NCBI GenBank assembly: GCA_040902855.1
Contig: JBBDWN010000122.1
Span: forward strand, 1 to 17,533
Direction: 5' to 3'
Source of the DNA: DATHWB01 sp040902855
Lineage (GTDB): Bacteria > Actinomycetota > Acidimicrobiia > Spongiisociales > ZC4RG35
Length of the DNA stretch: 17,533 bases
Shown here: piece after piece, positions 7,140 to 13,796 of the stretch
Position numbering within the stretch: the stretch's first letter is position 1
How the letters are laid out: each line of letters begins with the position of its first letter
The notes under the pieces: model-generated
Databases searched by the model: none
Seen by the model: only the letters and a program-made list of their open reading frames with translations
What the model was told of the DNA's origin: nothing
Position numbers and translations under genes: made by a program

Positions 7140-8506
7140 ACGTCACCTTGCAGGGATTCCTCTATCTGGTCGCGGCCGTCCTGTTCATCGTCGGTCTCAA
7201 GCGACTCACGTCACCCGCCACGGCCCGGAAGGGAAACAGGCTGGCGTCGTTCGGCATGCTCCTGGCAATCGTCGTCACACTGCTCGATGCCCAGATCATC
7301 GGGTACGGAGTCGTGTTCGCCGGCCTGATGGTCGGGGGCGGCGTCGGCGCCTACCTGGCCCGTTCGGTGGAAATGACGGCAATGCCCCAACTGGTGGCGG
7401 CGTTCAACGGCTTCGGTGGAGGCGCGTCCGCCCTGGTCGCTCTCTCCGCCCTCGCCACCGAGCCGGACTCCGACGTTCGCACTCTCGTCACGATCGGTAT
7501 CTCCGTGCTGATCGGGGCCGTCACCTTCTCCGGAAGTTTCGTGGCCTTCGGCAAGCTCCAAGGGATTGTGGGTGGCCAGTCCATCACATTCCCCGGCCAG
7601 ATCGTCGGCGACTGGCTCCTGGCGCTCGCCGCGCTGGCCGCCGTCGCGCTGCTCGCCACCGACGGGTCGATGACATGGGCGTGGGGGTTGGCGATCGTGG
7701 CACTCGTCCTCGGCGTGACCCGCACGCTTCCGATCGGCGGCGCGGACATGCCGGTCGTGATCAGCTTCCTCAACTCGGCGTCTGGTCTGGCGGCGTCCGC
7801 GGCCGGTTTCGTCATCGAGTCGAACGCCCTCATCATCTCCGGGGCACTGGTCGGTGCCGCCGGGCTCATCCTGACCAACATCATGGTCAAGGCGATGAAC
7901 CGCACCCTCGGCAACGTCCTGTTCTCGGTGTTCGGCGCCGGGGGGAGTGCGGTCGCCGACGACGGGACGGAAAAATTCACCCGGACAGCGTCTGCAGACG
8001 ACGTGGCGGTGACGATGGCCTACGCAGAGCGCGTGATCGTCGTGCCCGGATACGGTCTCGCCGTCGCTCAGGCCCAGCACGCGATGCGCGAGCTGGCGAG
8101 CCTGCTCGAGGCGCGTGGGGTGGAGGTCCGCTACGCCATCCACCCGGTGGCCGGACGGATGCCCGGCCACATGAACGTGCTGCTCGCCGAGGCCGACGTC
8201 GACTACGACCTGCTCTTCGACCTCGAGGACATCAACGGCGACTTCCCCCGAACCGACGTGGCCCTCGTGGTCGGCGCCAACGACGTGGTGAATCCGTCGG
8301 CGCGTGAGGACTCGACGAGTCCCATCTTCGGGATGCCGATCCTCGACGTGGACAAGGCCACCAATGTGATCGTCATCAAGCGGAGCCTCTCCCCCGGCTT
8401 CGCCGGCATCGACAACCCACTCTTCTACAACGACAACACCCTGATGTTCTTCGCCGACGCCAAGAAGGGCCTCGGCGACATCATCTCCGCCGTCAAAACC
8501 CTCTAA
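7136..8506 (+). CDS. pntB: NAD(P) transhydrogenase beta subunit (domains II and III)
   Basis: A 456-residue protein. The first ~270 residues hold the multi-helix membrane domain, including RSVEMTAMPQLVAAFNGFGG (77-96). The last ~170 residues form NADP(H)-binding domain III: VPGYGLAVAQAQ (303-314), VAGRMPGHMNVLLAEA (338-353), GANDVVNP (380-387), KRSLSPGFAGIDNPLF (415-430). Asn91 stands where the E. coli enzyme has the proton-path residue His91; Asn here is, as I recall, common in other bacteria. The late FADAKK replaces the more usual FGDAKK. The GTG start overlaps the pntAB stop by 4 nt. A hairpin terminator follows. Confidence 0.95.
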   Translation: MNVTLQGFLYLVAAVLFIVGLKRLTSPATARKGNRLASFGMLLAIVVTLLDAQIIGYGVVFAGLMVGGGVGAYLARSVEMTAMPQLVAAFNGFGGGASALVALSALATEPDSDVRTLVTIGISVLIGAVTFSGSFVAFGKLQGIVGGQSITFPGQIVGDWLLALAALAAVALLATDGSMTWAWGLAIVALVLGVTRTLPIGGADMPVVISFLNSASGLAASAAGFVIESNALIISGALVGAAGLILTNIMVKAMNRTLGNVLFSVFGAGGSAVADDGTEKFTRTASADDVAVTMAYAERVIVVPGYGLAVAQAQHAMRELASLLEARGVEVRYAIHPVAGRMPGHMNVLLAEADVDYDLLFDLEDINGDFPRTDVALVVGANDVVNPSAREDSTSPIFGMPILDVDKATNVIVIKRSLSPGFAGIDNPLFYNDNTLMFFADAKKGLGDIISAVKTL

Positions 8507-8539
8507 CCCCCCACCCCAAAACCAAACCCAGGGTTCCTG

Positions 8540-8560
8540 ACCACCTATATGGTGGTTTTC
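8540..8560 (+). terminator. Rho-independent-like terminator of the pnt operon
   Basis: A perfect 6-bp stem ACCACC (8540-8545) / GGTGGT (8551-8556) with a TATAT loop is followed directly by TTTC. It lies 34 nt after the pntB stop. The T-tract is short, so it may be a modest terminator. A smaller stem AACCC/GGGTT lies just before it at 8525-8535. Confidence 0.55.
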
Positions 8561-8633
8561 GCGCACGAGTTCGGGCTGGAGCGGAGTTATCGGCTCCGGG
8601 TCGCGTGCCTGATCGAGCCACCTTGGGAGCAAG

Positions 8634-9227
8634 ATGGAATTCCGAGATGTCGTCCGCCGACGACGGATGGTCCGCAACTACCTTTCCGACCGGGTCGACG
8701 AAGACGCGATCGAACGCATCATCGAGGCCGGCGTACGCTCGCCGAGCGCCGGATTCACCCAAGGGCAATCGTTCGTCATCGTCACCGATCCCGAACGCCG
8801 AGCCCGCATCGCCGGCCTCGCCGCCGAGAACGAATACGTCGAACGCGGCTTCGACCCTTGGATCTCGCGGGCACCAGTCCATATCGTCGTGTGCGTATCG
8901 GAGGCCGCCTACCACCGGCGCTACCAGGAATCCGACAAGACCGACGAAGAAGGCCGCGAGATCGAATGGCCCGTCCCGTACTGGTGGGTCGACGCCGGAG
9001 CATCGATGATGTCGATACTGCTGGCGACCGTCGACGAGGGCCTCGCCGCAGGCTTCCTGGGCGTTCAGTCGATCGACGGTCTCGCCGAGTACCTCGCGCT
9101 CCCCAACGAGGTGATGCCCATCGGTGTCGTCACCATCGGCCATCCGGCTCCCGATCGGCGATCGTCGTCTCTGGCACGTGGCCGACGCCCGGGCGCTGTC
9201 CACTGGGAGTATTGGTCGGAGAGCTGA
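8634..9227 (+). CDS. Nitroreductase-family FMN flavoprotein
   Basis: A 197-residue protein of the FMN-dependent nitroreductase superfamily, enzymes that use NAD(P)H to reduce nitro groups, quinones or similar acceptors. The N-terminus has the family's FMN-phosphate-binding Arg cluster and following helix (VVRRRRMVRNYLSD, residues 6-19). AGVRSPSAGFTQGQSFVIVTDP (32-53) matches the A-P-S-x3-Q-x5-V segment. The helix WWVDAGASMMSILLATVDEGLAAGFLG (117-143) matches the conserved core, and VMPIGVVTIGHPAPDRR (160-176) the C-terminal strand. The length is typical. A GGGAG (8625-8629) precedes the ATG by 4 nt. The substrate cannot be read from the sequence. Its stop codon is one base from the stop of the convergent small gene. 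Confidence 0.85.
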   Translation: MEFRDVVRRRRMVRNYLSDRVDEDAIERIIEAGVRSPSAGFTQGQSFVIVTDPERRARIAGLAAENEYVERGFDPWISRAPVHIVVCVSEAAYHRRYQESDKTDEEGREIEWPVPYWWVDAGASMMSILLATVDEGLAAGFLGVQSIDGLAEYLALPNEVMPIGVVTIGHPAPDRRSSSLARGRRPGAVHWEYWSES

Positions 9228-9228
9228 T

Positions 9229-9555
9229 TCAGCCGAACGCTTGCCACAACGCCAGAACCACTCCACCCGCCGCCGTGAGAAAGATGCCGTTGCGGACCAC
9301 TCGAACGACCTGCTCCCGTTCATCCGACATCGGAGCAATCGGTGGTGGCGGGTCCACCCCGAGAACGTCGGCTGCTTCAGGCATGTCTGCCTCTTGGGTG
9401 AGCACTTTGACGCCCCGGATGAAGTCCCATTGCGGTTCGAAACCATTGGCCGAGTCGGTCTGTATCCAGGCGGCTATCCCGTTCGACGCCAGCTTGGCGA
9501 CCGCAACGTCGGCCTCCATCCGGGAGGAAAAAGTCGTGAGCACCATGGCGGCCAT
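9229..9555 (-). CDS. Small DUF2007-like protein with a C-terminal membrane helix
   Basis: A 108-residue protein from the ATG at 9555 (another ATG at 9546 would remove three residues). MVLTTFSSRMEADVAVAKLASNGIAAWI and the following GVKVLTQEADMPEAADVLG resemble the DUF2007 'putative prokaryotic signal-transducing protein' fold. After a Pro-rich linker (VDPPPPIAP) the C-terminus is a single hydrophobic helix (NGIFLTAAGGVVLALWQAF). This suggests a small cytoplasmic sensor or adaptor domain tethered to the membrane, but no function is established. The frame remains open to a GTG-like start at 9636; I prefer 9555 because the family fold begins there and TATCTT stands 6 nt upstream. It is divergent from the anti-sigma-like gene, with 79 bp between starts. 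Confidence 0.65.
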   Translation of the reverse strand: MAAMVLTTFSSRMEADVAVAKLASNGIAAWIQTDSANGFEPQWDFIRGVKVLTQEADMPEAADVLGVDPPPPIAPMSDEREQVVRVVRNGIFLTAAGGVVLALWQAFG

Positions 9556-9561
9556 CCCGGA

Positions 9562-9567
9562 AAGATA
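9562..9567 (-). promoter_or_regulatory. -10 box TATCTT for a leaderless DUF2007-like transcript
   Basis: On the minus strand TATCTT is followed by TCCGGG and then the ATG at 9555, leaving no room for a Shine-Dalgarno. A weak -35-like TTCGGA lies 19 nt upstream (complement of 9587-9592). Confidence 0.4.
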
Positions 9568-9594
9568 GAGCGATCGGAGTGAAAGTTCCGAAAG

Positions 9595-9607
9595 CGTGTA
9601 ACACACG
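9595..9607. promoter_or_regulatory. Short palindrome CGTGT-AAC-ACACG in the divergent spacer
   Basis: A perfect 5-bp inverted repeat with a 3-base centre lies 27 bp before the anti-sigma-like gene and 39 bp before the divergent small gene. Its position between two divergent starts would suit an operator or the upstream element of an ECF promoter, but no matching -10 is seen at the right distance. Confidence 0.2.
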
Positions 9608-9634
9608 TCCCAGAGAACGGACCTTTCTCGTGAC

Positions 9635-10434
9635 ATGACAAAGCCATTCGACGACCTTCGCCGCTACGCCGACGATCTCGCCTCCGAGGTTTCGCCTTTC
9701 GCTGCGCAACGGGCAGTGCGCTCTGCCATGTCTCCCCACGTCAGCCGACCCCGCAAGGTGGTTGTCGCCCTCGTCGCGACGGGACTTCTCGGGATCTCGA
9801 ATGTCGGCCTGGCTGCCTCTGCCGACTCTGCGGTGCCTGGTGACGTCCTCTACGGAGTTGACCAGGCCTACGAGCAAGTTGTCGACCTCGCCGGCTTCGG
9901 TGGCCCGCGGGTTGCCGAGCGACTCCAAGAGACGAGCGTTCTGGTCGAACGGGGGGAACTGGGCGTGGCCCTCGATCTCGTGCAGAAAACACTCGGCAAG
10001 GTGCTGGAATCGGACGATCCGAAAGCCGAATTCGACACACTTGTCTCTGAAACTGCAGGTATGCCGGACGTTGTCGCCAGCGTGGTTCTCGAGGGGCTGG
10101 TCGGCATCGCCCGTTCGATCAGCACTGATGACGAGGCTGACGGCCAAGCCGTTGCAGAGTTCGCCAAGACGCTTAGCGACGAACTCTCCAATCGTCCCGA
10201 CGACGCCGGGCCGCCCGAAGGCGGAGAAGGNNNNNNNNNNNNNNNNNNNNNNNNNNNNNNNNNNNNNNNNNNNNNNNNNNNNNNNNNNNNNNNNNNNNNN
10301 NNNNNNNNNNNNNNNNNNNNNNNNNNNNNNGCGACGAACTCTCCAATCGTCCCGACGACGCCGGGCCGCCCGAAGGCGGAGAAGGCACACCTGGTCAGCC
10401 AGACGACCGCGGCAACGACGGCAACCAGCCGTAA
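9635..10434 (+). CDS. Membrane protein with DUF5667-like domain, putative anti-sigma factor (interrupted by an assembly gap)
   Basis: The N-terminal ~40 residues are cytoplasmic and short, residues 41-62 form one transmembrane helix (VVVALVATGLLGISNVGLAA), and residues 66-125 (AVPGDVLYGVDQAYEQV...RVAERLQETSVLVERG) resemble DUF5667, a domain common at the outer side of actinobacterial anti-sigma-like proteins. An acidic Pro/Gly tail follows and runs into 100 N. If the duplicated 55 bases around the gap are merged, the frame continues without a break to TAA at 10432-10434. That gives about 214 residues ending in DDRGNDGNQP. A direct translation through the N run shifts frame and is misleading. 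The ATG at 9635 has no clear Shine-Dalgarno. It lies directly upstream of a sigma factor gene, its likely partner; the assignment as anti-sigma is inference. Confidence 0.65.
10176..10230 (+). repeat. 55-bp duplicated gap flank, left copy
   Basis: These 55 bases, starting gcgacgaactctcc and ending ggcggagaagg, recur identically at 10331-10385. They run exactly up to the first N. They encode the Asp/Pro/Gly-rich tail of the anti-sigma-like protein. Confidence 0.9.
10231..10330. other. Assembly gap of exactly 100 N
   Basis: A fixed-length placeholder for a gap of unknown size. Both edges carry the same 55 bases, a length that equals a common de Bruijn k-mer. The two contigs may really overlap (true gap length negative), or a tandem repeat may be collapsed here. 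Confidence 0.97.
10331..10385 (+). repeat. 55-bp duplicated gap flank, right copy
   Basis: Identical to 10176-10230 and starting immediately after the last N. It is in the same codon phase as the left copy once the intervening 155 bases are removed, which supports one continuous reading frame. Confidence 0.9.
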
Positions 10435-10444
10435 GCTGGAGGTC

Positions 10445-11026
10445 ATGACGGGGGAATCCGGCAGCCAAACGGGCTCGTCGGGATGGCCTCCGTCCCGCCA
10501 GCACATCGATGACGCCCGTCACGGTGACAACGACGCCCTCGGATCCATCCTCGTCAAGGGCTATCCCCGCCTCGTCGCCTTCTACCGCGGCATGGGGCTT
10601 TCCCACGCAGACTCCCAAGAACTCGCGTCGGCGGCGGTGGAAGGAATGATCAAGAGCATCCGACGGCTTCGCGAGCCCGATGCCTTCGAAGGATGGTTCT
10701 GGACGATCGCCCGCAACCGTCTCCGCTCGCGCCTCCGCCGAAAGGGTCGAGTCGAGCGGGAACTCGAGTACGGACCGGTGGACGATCCGGAGTCGATCGT
10801 CATGGCACGGCAAGACCATGTGACGATCCGCGTCGCGCTGGAACGACTGCCGAGACGAGACCGTGAGATCCTGTGGCTCCGCGAAGTCGAACAACTGTCC
10901 CACGAGGAGATCGCCACACGCCTGACGATGCGACCGGGAGCAGTTCGGGTGGCCGCTCTCCGTGCCCGCCGCCGCCTCGTAGAGTCCTACGAGGCTGAAA
11001 CCGAGACGTCGACGATCGAACCGTGA
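10445..11026 (+). CDS. ECF-type RNA polymerase sigma factor
   Basis: A 193-residue sigma-70-family protein with region 2 and region 4 only, the ECF layout. Region 2 covers about residues 30-100 (DALGSILVKGYPRLVAFYRG, then EPDAFEGWFWTIARNRLRSRLRR, the core-binding and -10-recognition helices). Region 4 covers about residues 130-182 (ALERLPRRDREILWLREVEQLSHEEIATRL, then a recognition helix GAVRVAALRARRRL). It directs RNA polymerase to a specific promoter set, here unknown. GGAGG (10438-10442) lies only 2 nt before the ATG, closer than usual. The upstream gene, 10 nt away, encodes the probable membrane-bound partner; the downstream methyltransferase overlaps by 4 nt. Order is partner first, sigma second. 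Confidence 0.88.
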   Translation: MTGESGSQTGSSGWPPSRQHIDDARHGDNDALGSILVKGYPRLVAFYRGMGLSHADSQELASAAVEGMIKSIRRLREPDAFEGWFWTIARNRLRSRLRRKGRVERELEYGPVDDPESIVMARQDHVTIRVALERLPRRDREILWLREVEQLSHEEIATRLTMRPGAVRVAALRARRRLVESYEAETETSTIEP

Positions 11027-11814
11027 TCATCTCTTCACTGCAGAACGACAGGGTCAAGGATCTCGTGCGGCTCCGCGACCGCCGCCATCGCGACCGGACC
11101 GGACAGTTCCTGGTCGAGGGATTTCGGGAAATCTCCCGGGCCGTCGAGGCCGGTCTTCGCATCGAGTCGCTCTTCCTGTGCCCCGGGCTGTTTCTCGGCC
11201 CCAACGAGGGCGAGCTGATCGAACGGGTGGAGGCGGTCGGGACGGAGATCGTCGAGCTGGCCGAAGCGCCGTTCCGCAAGGTGTCATATCGGGACCGACC
11301 GGAGGGCCTTCTGGCCGTTGTACCCCAATTCGACACCGCCTTGGCTCGCCTCCCGGTTGGTGCAATGCCGTTGCTGCTGGTGGCCGAGTCGATCGAGAAG
11401 CCGGGGAATCTCGGGACGATGCTGCGGACCGCCGACGCCGTCGGCACCGACGCCGTGATCGTCGCCGACGCCACCACCGACCCCTTCAACCCCAACGTCG
11501 TCCGAGCGTCGACCGGAACGCTGTTCACGGTGCCGCTGGCAGTCGCTTCGACCGAGGACACGATCGAATGGCTCCGGGCGAACCACGTGTCGATCGTTGC
11601 GACCACCCCGGACACCAGCACCGAGGTCTGGAGCGCGGACCTGACCGGTGCGGTAGCCGTGGTCATCGGAGCCGAGCAGTACGGACTGTCCGATGCCTGG
11701 ATGGATGCGGCCGATGTCCGAATCCGAATACCGATGGCGGGCATGGCGGATTCTCTCAACGCGGCAATGGCAGCCGGGGTTGTGTTGTTCGAGGCAGTGA
11801 GGCAACGCCGCTAG
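11023..11814 (+). CDS. SpoU-family (SPOUT) RNA 2'-O-ribose methyltransferase
   Basis: A 263-residue protein of the TrmH/RlmB/TsnR type, which transfers a methyl group from S-adenosylmethionine to a ribose 2'-OH of rRNA or tRNA. Residues 1-100 form the substrate-binding N-terminal domain (QNDRVKDLVRLRDRRHRDRTG, FLVEGFREI). The SPOUT trefoil knot follows: motif 1 ESIEKPGNLGTMLRTADAVG (122-141), motif 2 VVIGAEQYGLSD (213-224), and motif 3 IPMAGMADSLNAAMAAGVVLFEA (236-258). The precise RNA target cannot be read. The GTG start overlaps the sigma-factor stop (GTGA), suggesting translational coupling. Its stop overlaps that of the convergent zinc-ribbon gene in a CTAG. Confidence 0.92.
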   Translation: MIISSLQNDRVKDLVRLRDRRHRDRTGQFLVEGFREISRAVEAGLRIESLFLCPGLFLGPNEGELIERVEAVGTEIVELAEAPFRKVSYRDRPEGLLAVVPQFDTALARLPVGAMPLLLVAESIEKPGNLGTMLRTADAVGTDAVIVADATTDPFNPNVVRASTGTLFTVPLAVASTEDTIEWLRANHVSIVATTPDTSTEVWSADLTGAVAVVIGAEQYGLSDAWMDAADVRIRIPMAGMADSLNAAMAAGVVLFEAVRQRR

Positions 11815-12011
11815 CTGAGGGAGAACTCCTCGATCCCGTCGGAGCGATTACACCACCGGCACGTCACGGATTCCACTGAACGCTCAAGAGTCTCGTCTTC
11901 TTCGATCTCCAACTCTCCGCCGAGCGTGTAATGGTGGAAGCGGCGACTCCGCACCGTCTCGACGATGTCGAAGCGGGTCTTGTTCCCGCAGTGGGGGCAG
12001 CGATATGGCAC
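11811..12011 (-). CDS. Small zinc-ribbon protein
   Basis: A 66-residue protein with two CxxC pairs, CPHC at residues 5-8 (PYRCPHCGNKTRFD) and CRWC near residues 51-54 (VTCRWCNRSDGIEEF). They are separated by a basic then acidic middle segment. The arrangement is a classic zinc ribbon, which may bind nucleic acid or protein. No specific function is known to me. The GTG start has TACGAT 7 nt upstream and no Shine-Dalgarno, so the mRNA is probably leaderless. Its TAG stop lies in the same CTAG palindrome as the stop of the methyltransferase gene. Short length leaves some doubt, but the Cys pairs and compact fit between neighbours support a real gene. Confidence 0.75.
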   Translation of the reverse strand: MPYRCPHCGNKTRFDIVETVRSRRFHHYTLGGELEIEEDETLERSVESVTCRWCNRSDGIEEFSLS

Positions 12012-12018
12012 GGCCGGG

Positions 12019-12024
12019 ATCGTA
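12019..12024 (-). promoter_or_regulatory. -10 box TACGAT for the zinc-ribbon gene
   Basis: On the minus strand TACGAT is followed by 7 nt and the GTG start at 12011, the geometry expected of a leaderless transcript. No convincing -35 element is visible. Confidence 0.42.
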
Positions 12025-12050
12025 ACCCCCGGAGGTCGGACCCCAGATCG

Positions 12051-12080
12051 TTGACATCGAACATCTGTTCGGTCTACGGT
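12051..12080 (+). promoter_or_regulatory. Sigma-70-type promoter TTGACA-N18-TACGGT for the exonuclease/GIY-YIG gene
   Basis: A perfect -35 hexamer TTGACA (12051-12056) and a -10 TACGGT (12075-12080) are separated by 18 bp. The expected start site is near 12087, leaving a leader of about 33 nt that contains the GGGGAGGA ribosome site (12104-12111) before the ATG at 12120. This is the best housekeeping promoter in the window. Confidence 0.7.
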
Positions 12081-12119
12081 CTCGCGCTCACGGTGGGACG
12101 ACCGGGGAGGACGGCAGCC

Positions 12120-13796
12120 ATGGCACTCGCTCCTGCGCAGAGGAGTTTCGACGACCTTGGCACGCCCCTACGCGAGGTCACGTTCTGCGTCCTCGACCTG
12201 GAGACCACTGGCGGTTCGACCGCCGACTGCTTCATCACAGAGATCGGGGCCGTGAAGGTGAGAGGTGGCGAGGTGCTGGGCACGTTCCAGACGCTGGTGG
12301 ACCCTGGCGCCGCCATTCCCGCATCCATCGTGCTGCTCACCGGGATCAGCCAGTCGATGGTCATCGACGCGCCTCGCATCGAGGAAGTCCTGCCCACGTT
12401 CGCCGAATTCGTCGACTCGTCGGTCATCGTCGGACACAACGTGCGCTTCGATCTCGGATTCCTCGATAGAGCAGCCGACCGACTCGGCTACCGCAGATTC
12501 TCCGAGAACCGCTGGGTGGACACCGTGGCCCTCGCCAAGCGACTCGTCCGCAGTGAAGTGCGGAACCTCCGGCTCGCCACACTCGCCGCCCACTTCCGCT
12601 CCCCTACGCCGCCGATCCACCGGGCGCTCGACGACGCCACGGCCACGATGCACGTCCTCCACTCGCTGCTGGAACGGGCCGGGACAATCGGCGTCACCGC
12701 CCTCGAAGACCTGTTGACCCTGCCGAACGCGAAAGGCGCCCCGGAATACCGCAAGATCCACCTCGCCCGCGACTTGCCACGTCGGCCCGGCGTCTATCTG
12801 TTCCGAGACCGTACGGGGGATGTCATCTACGTCGGCAAGGCCCGCAACCTCCGCACCCGGGTCTCCGCCTACTTCTACGGCGACCCGAGACGCTCGATCG
12901 CGCCGATGCTCAAAGAACTCGCCGAGGTCGACCATCGGGTCTGCGCCGGGGACCTCGAGGCGGCAATCACTGAGCTGCGACTCATCCACGCTCACCGTCC
13001 GCGTCACAACCGACGGTCGAAGCCGCCCAAAGCGAGCCACTGGCTGACGCTCACCGCAGACGCCCATCCGCGCCTGTCGATCACCCGCACGATCCACCCG
13101 AACGCGCCGCTCACACTCGGGCCGTTCCGACGACGGGCAACCGCGGAGCTCGTGATGAACGGAATCTGGGATGCCGTGCCCGTTCGAAGGTGCACCGGCC
13201 GACCGGGTTCCAAGAGCGGCCCGTGCGCGCCCGCCCAGATGGGCGTCGCTTTCTGCCCCTGCGACGGCACGCTGTCGCCCGCCGAATACCGACCGACCAT
13301 CGAACGTCTTATCCACGCCGTCGACTTCGCGCCAGACATACTTCTCGACCCGCTGACAGAACGTGTCGCATCATTCGCCACCGACCAACGCTTCGAGGAG
13401 GCAGCCTGGGCACGTGACCGCCACCGAGCGGTGGTTCGTGCGCTGGAACGCCGCCGAATCTGGGGGTCGCTTCAGGCTGCCGGGCGGATCGAAGTCGAGT
13501 CGAACGGCGAGACGGCTGTGATCGATGCAGGACGCTTCGTCACGGCCTGGACGGGTAGCGAGACGCCACTCACGGCTCCACCCGTCGACGACGTGCCCTG
13601 CGACGTGGCACCTTCGATCCTCGCCCAGGAGGAGGCAGACCTCATATGGAAGTGGGTGACGTCCGCCGACGCGCATCTCGCCGACGTGTCGGGAGAACTC
13701 TCCCTCCCCAGACGACCGGTCCAGAGTCTCGATCGACTCGACGACAGCGTCGTCAGCCTCAGCCCTTTGGCAGCCCCAGCATCATCTCGCCGATGA
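12120..13796 (+). CDS. DnaQ-like DEDDh exonuclease fused to a UvrC-like GIY-YIG nuclease
   Basis: A 558-residue two-nuclease protein of a type common in Actinobacteria (like mycobacterial Rv2191, as I recall). Residues about 22-185 are a DEDDh 3'-5' exonuclease with Asp26 and Glu28 in DLETTG, Asp111 in HNVRFDLGFL, and His167/Asp172 in HRALDDATAT. Residues about 220-300 are a GIY-YIG domain as in UvrC/Cho: GVYLF (224-228), IYVGKARNLRTRV (236-248), and Glu285 in ITELRLIHAHRPRHN. A Cys cluster (358, 369, 379, 381) and a UVR-like helix (RFEEAAWARDRHRAVVRAL, 424-442) also match UvrC's middle, but UvrC's C-terminal endonuclease half is missing. A DNA-repair or processing role is likely. Upstream ATG/GTG codons exist, but 12120 has GGGGAGGA 8 nt before it. 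The 3' end overlaps the convergent acyl-CoA dehydrogenase gene by 38 bp. Confidence 0.9.
   Translation: MALAPAQRSFDDLGTPLREVTFCVLDLETTGGSTADCFITEIGAVKVRGGEVLGTFQTLVDPGAAIPASIVLLTGISQSMVIDAPRIEEVLPTFAEFVDSSVIVGHNVRFDLGFLDRAADRLGYRRFSENRWVDTVALAKRLVRSEVRNLRLATLAAHFRSPTPPIHRALDDATATMHVLHSLLERAGTIGVTALEDLLTLPNAKGAPEYRKIHLARDLPRRPGVYLFRDRTGDVIYVGKARNLRTRVSAYFYGDPRRSIAPMLKELAEVDHRVCAGDLEAAITELRLIHAHRPRHNRRSKPPKASHWLTLTADAHPRLSITRTIHPNAPLTLGPFRRRATAELVMNGIWDAVPVRRCTGRPGSKSGPCAPAQMGVAFCPCDGTLSPAEYRPTIERLIHAVDFAPDILLDPLTERVASFATDQRFEEAAWARDRHRAVVRALERRRIWGSLQAAGRIEVESNGETAVIDAGRFVTAWTGSETPLTAPPVDDVPCDVAPSILAQEEADLIWKWVTSADAHLADVSGELSLPRRPVQSLDRLDDSVVSLSPLAAPASSRR

Noticed and set aside
7211..8677. A 488-residue minus-strand frame opposite pntB
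   Set aside because: Composition is Asp/Gly/His/Arg-rich without any fold signature, and pntB is certain.
9377..10903. A 508-residue minus-strand frame crossing the N gap
   Set aside because: It reads through 100 N and is antisense to the anti-sigma-like and sigma genes; no protein motif is present.
9635..11026. A single 463-residue fusion of the DUF5667-like protein and sigma factor
   Set aside because: The fusion arises only because 100 N shifts the frame; merging the 55-bp duplication gives a TAA stop at 10434 and a separate sigma gene at 10445.
12009..12119. N-terminal extension of the nuclease fusion from 11931
   Set aside because: It would overlap the zinc-ribbon gene and its promoter; TTGACA/TACGGT and GGGGAGGA place the start at 12120.
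12168..13316. A 382-residue minus-strand frame opposite the nuclease fusion
   Set aside because: Shadow of the GC-biased coding strand; both nuclease active sites are on the other strand.
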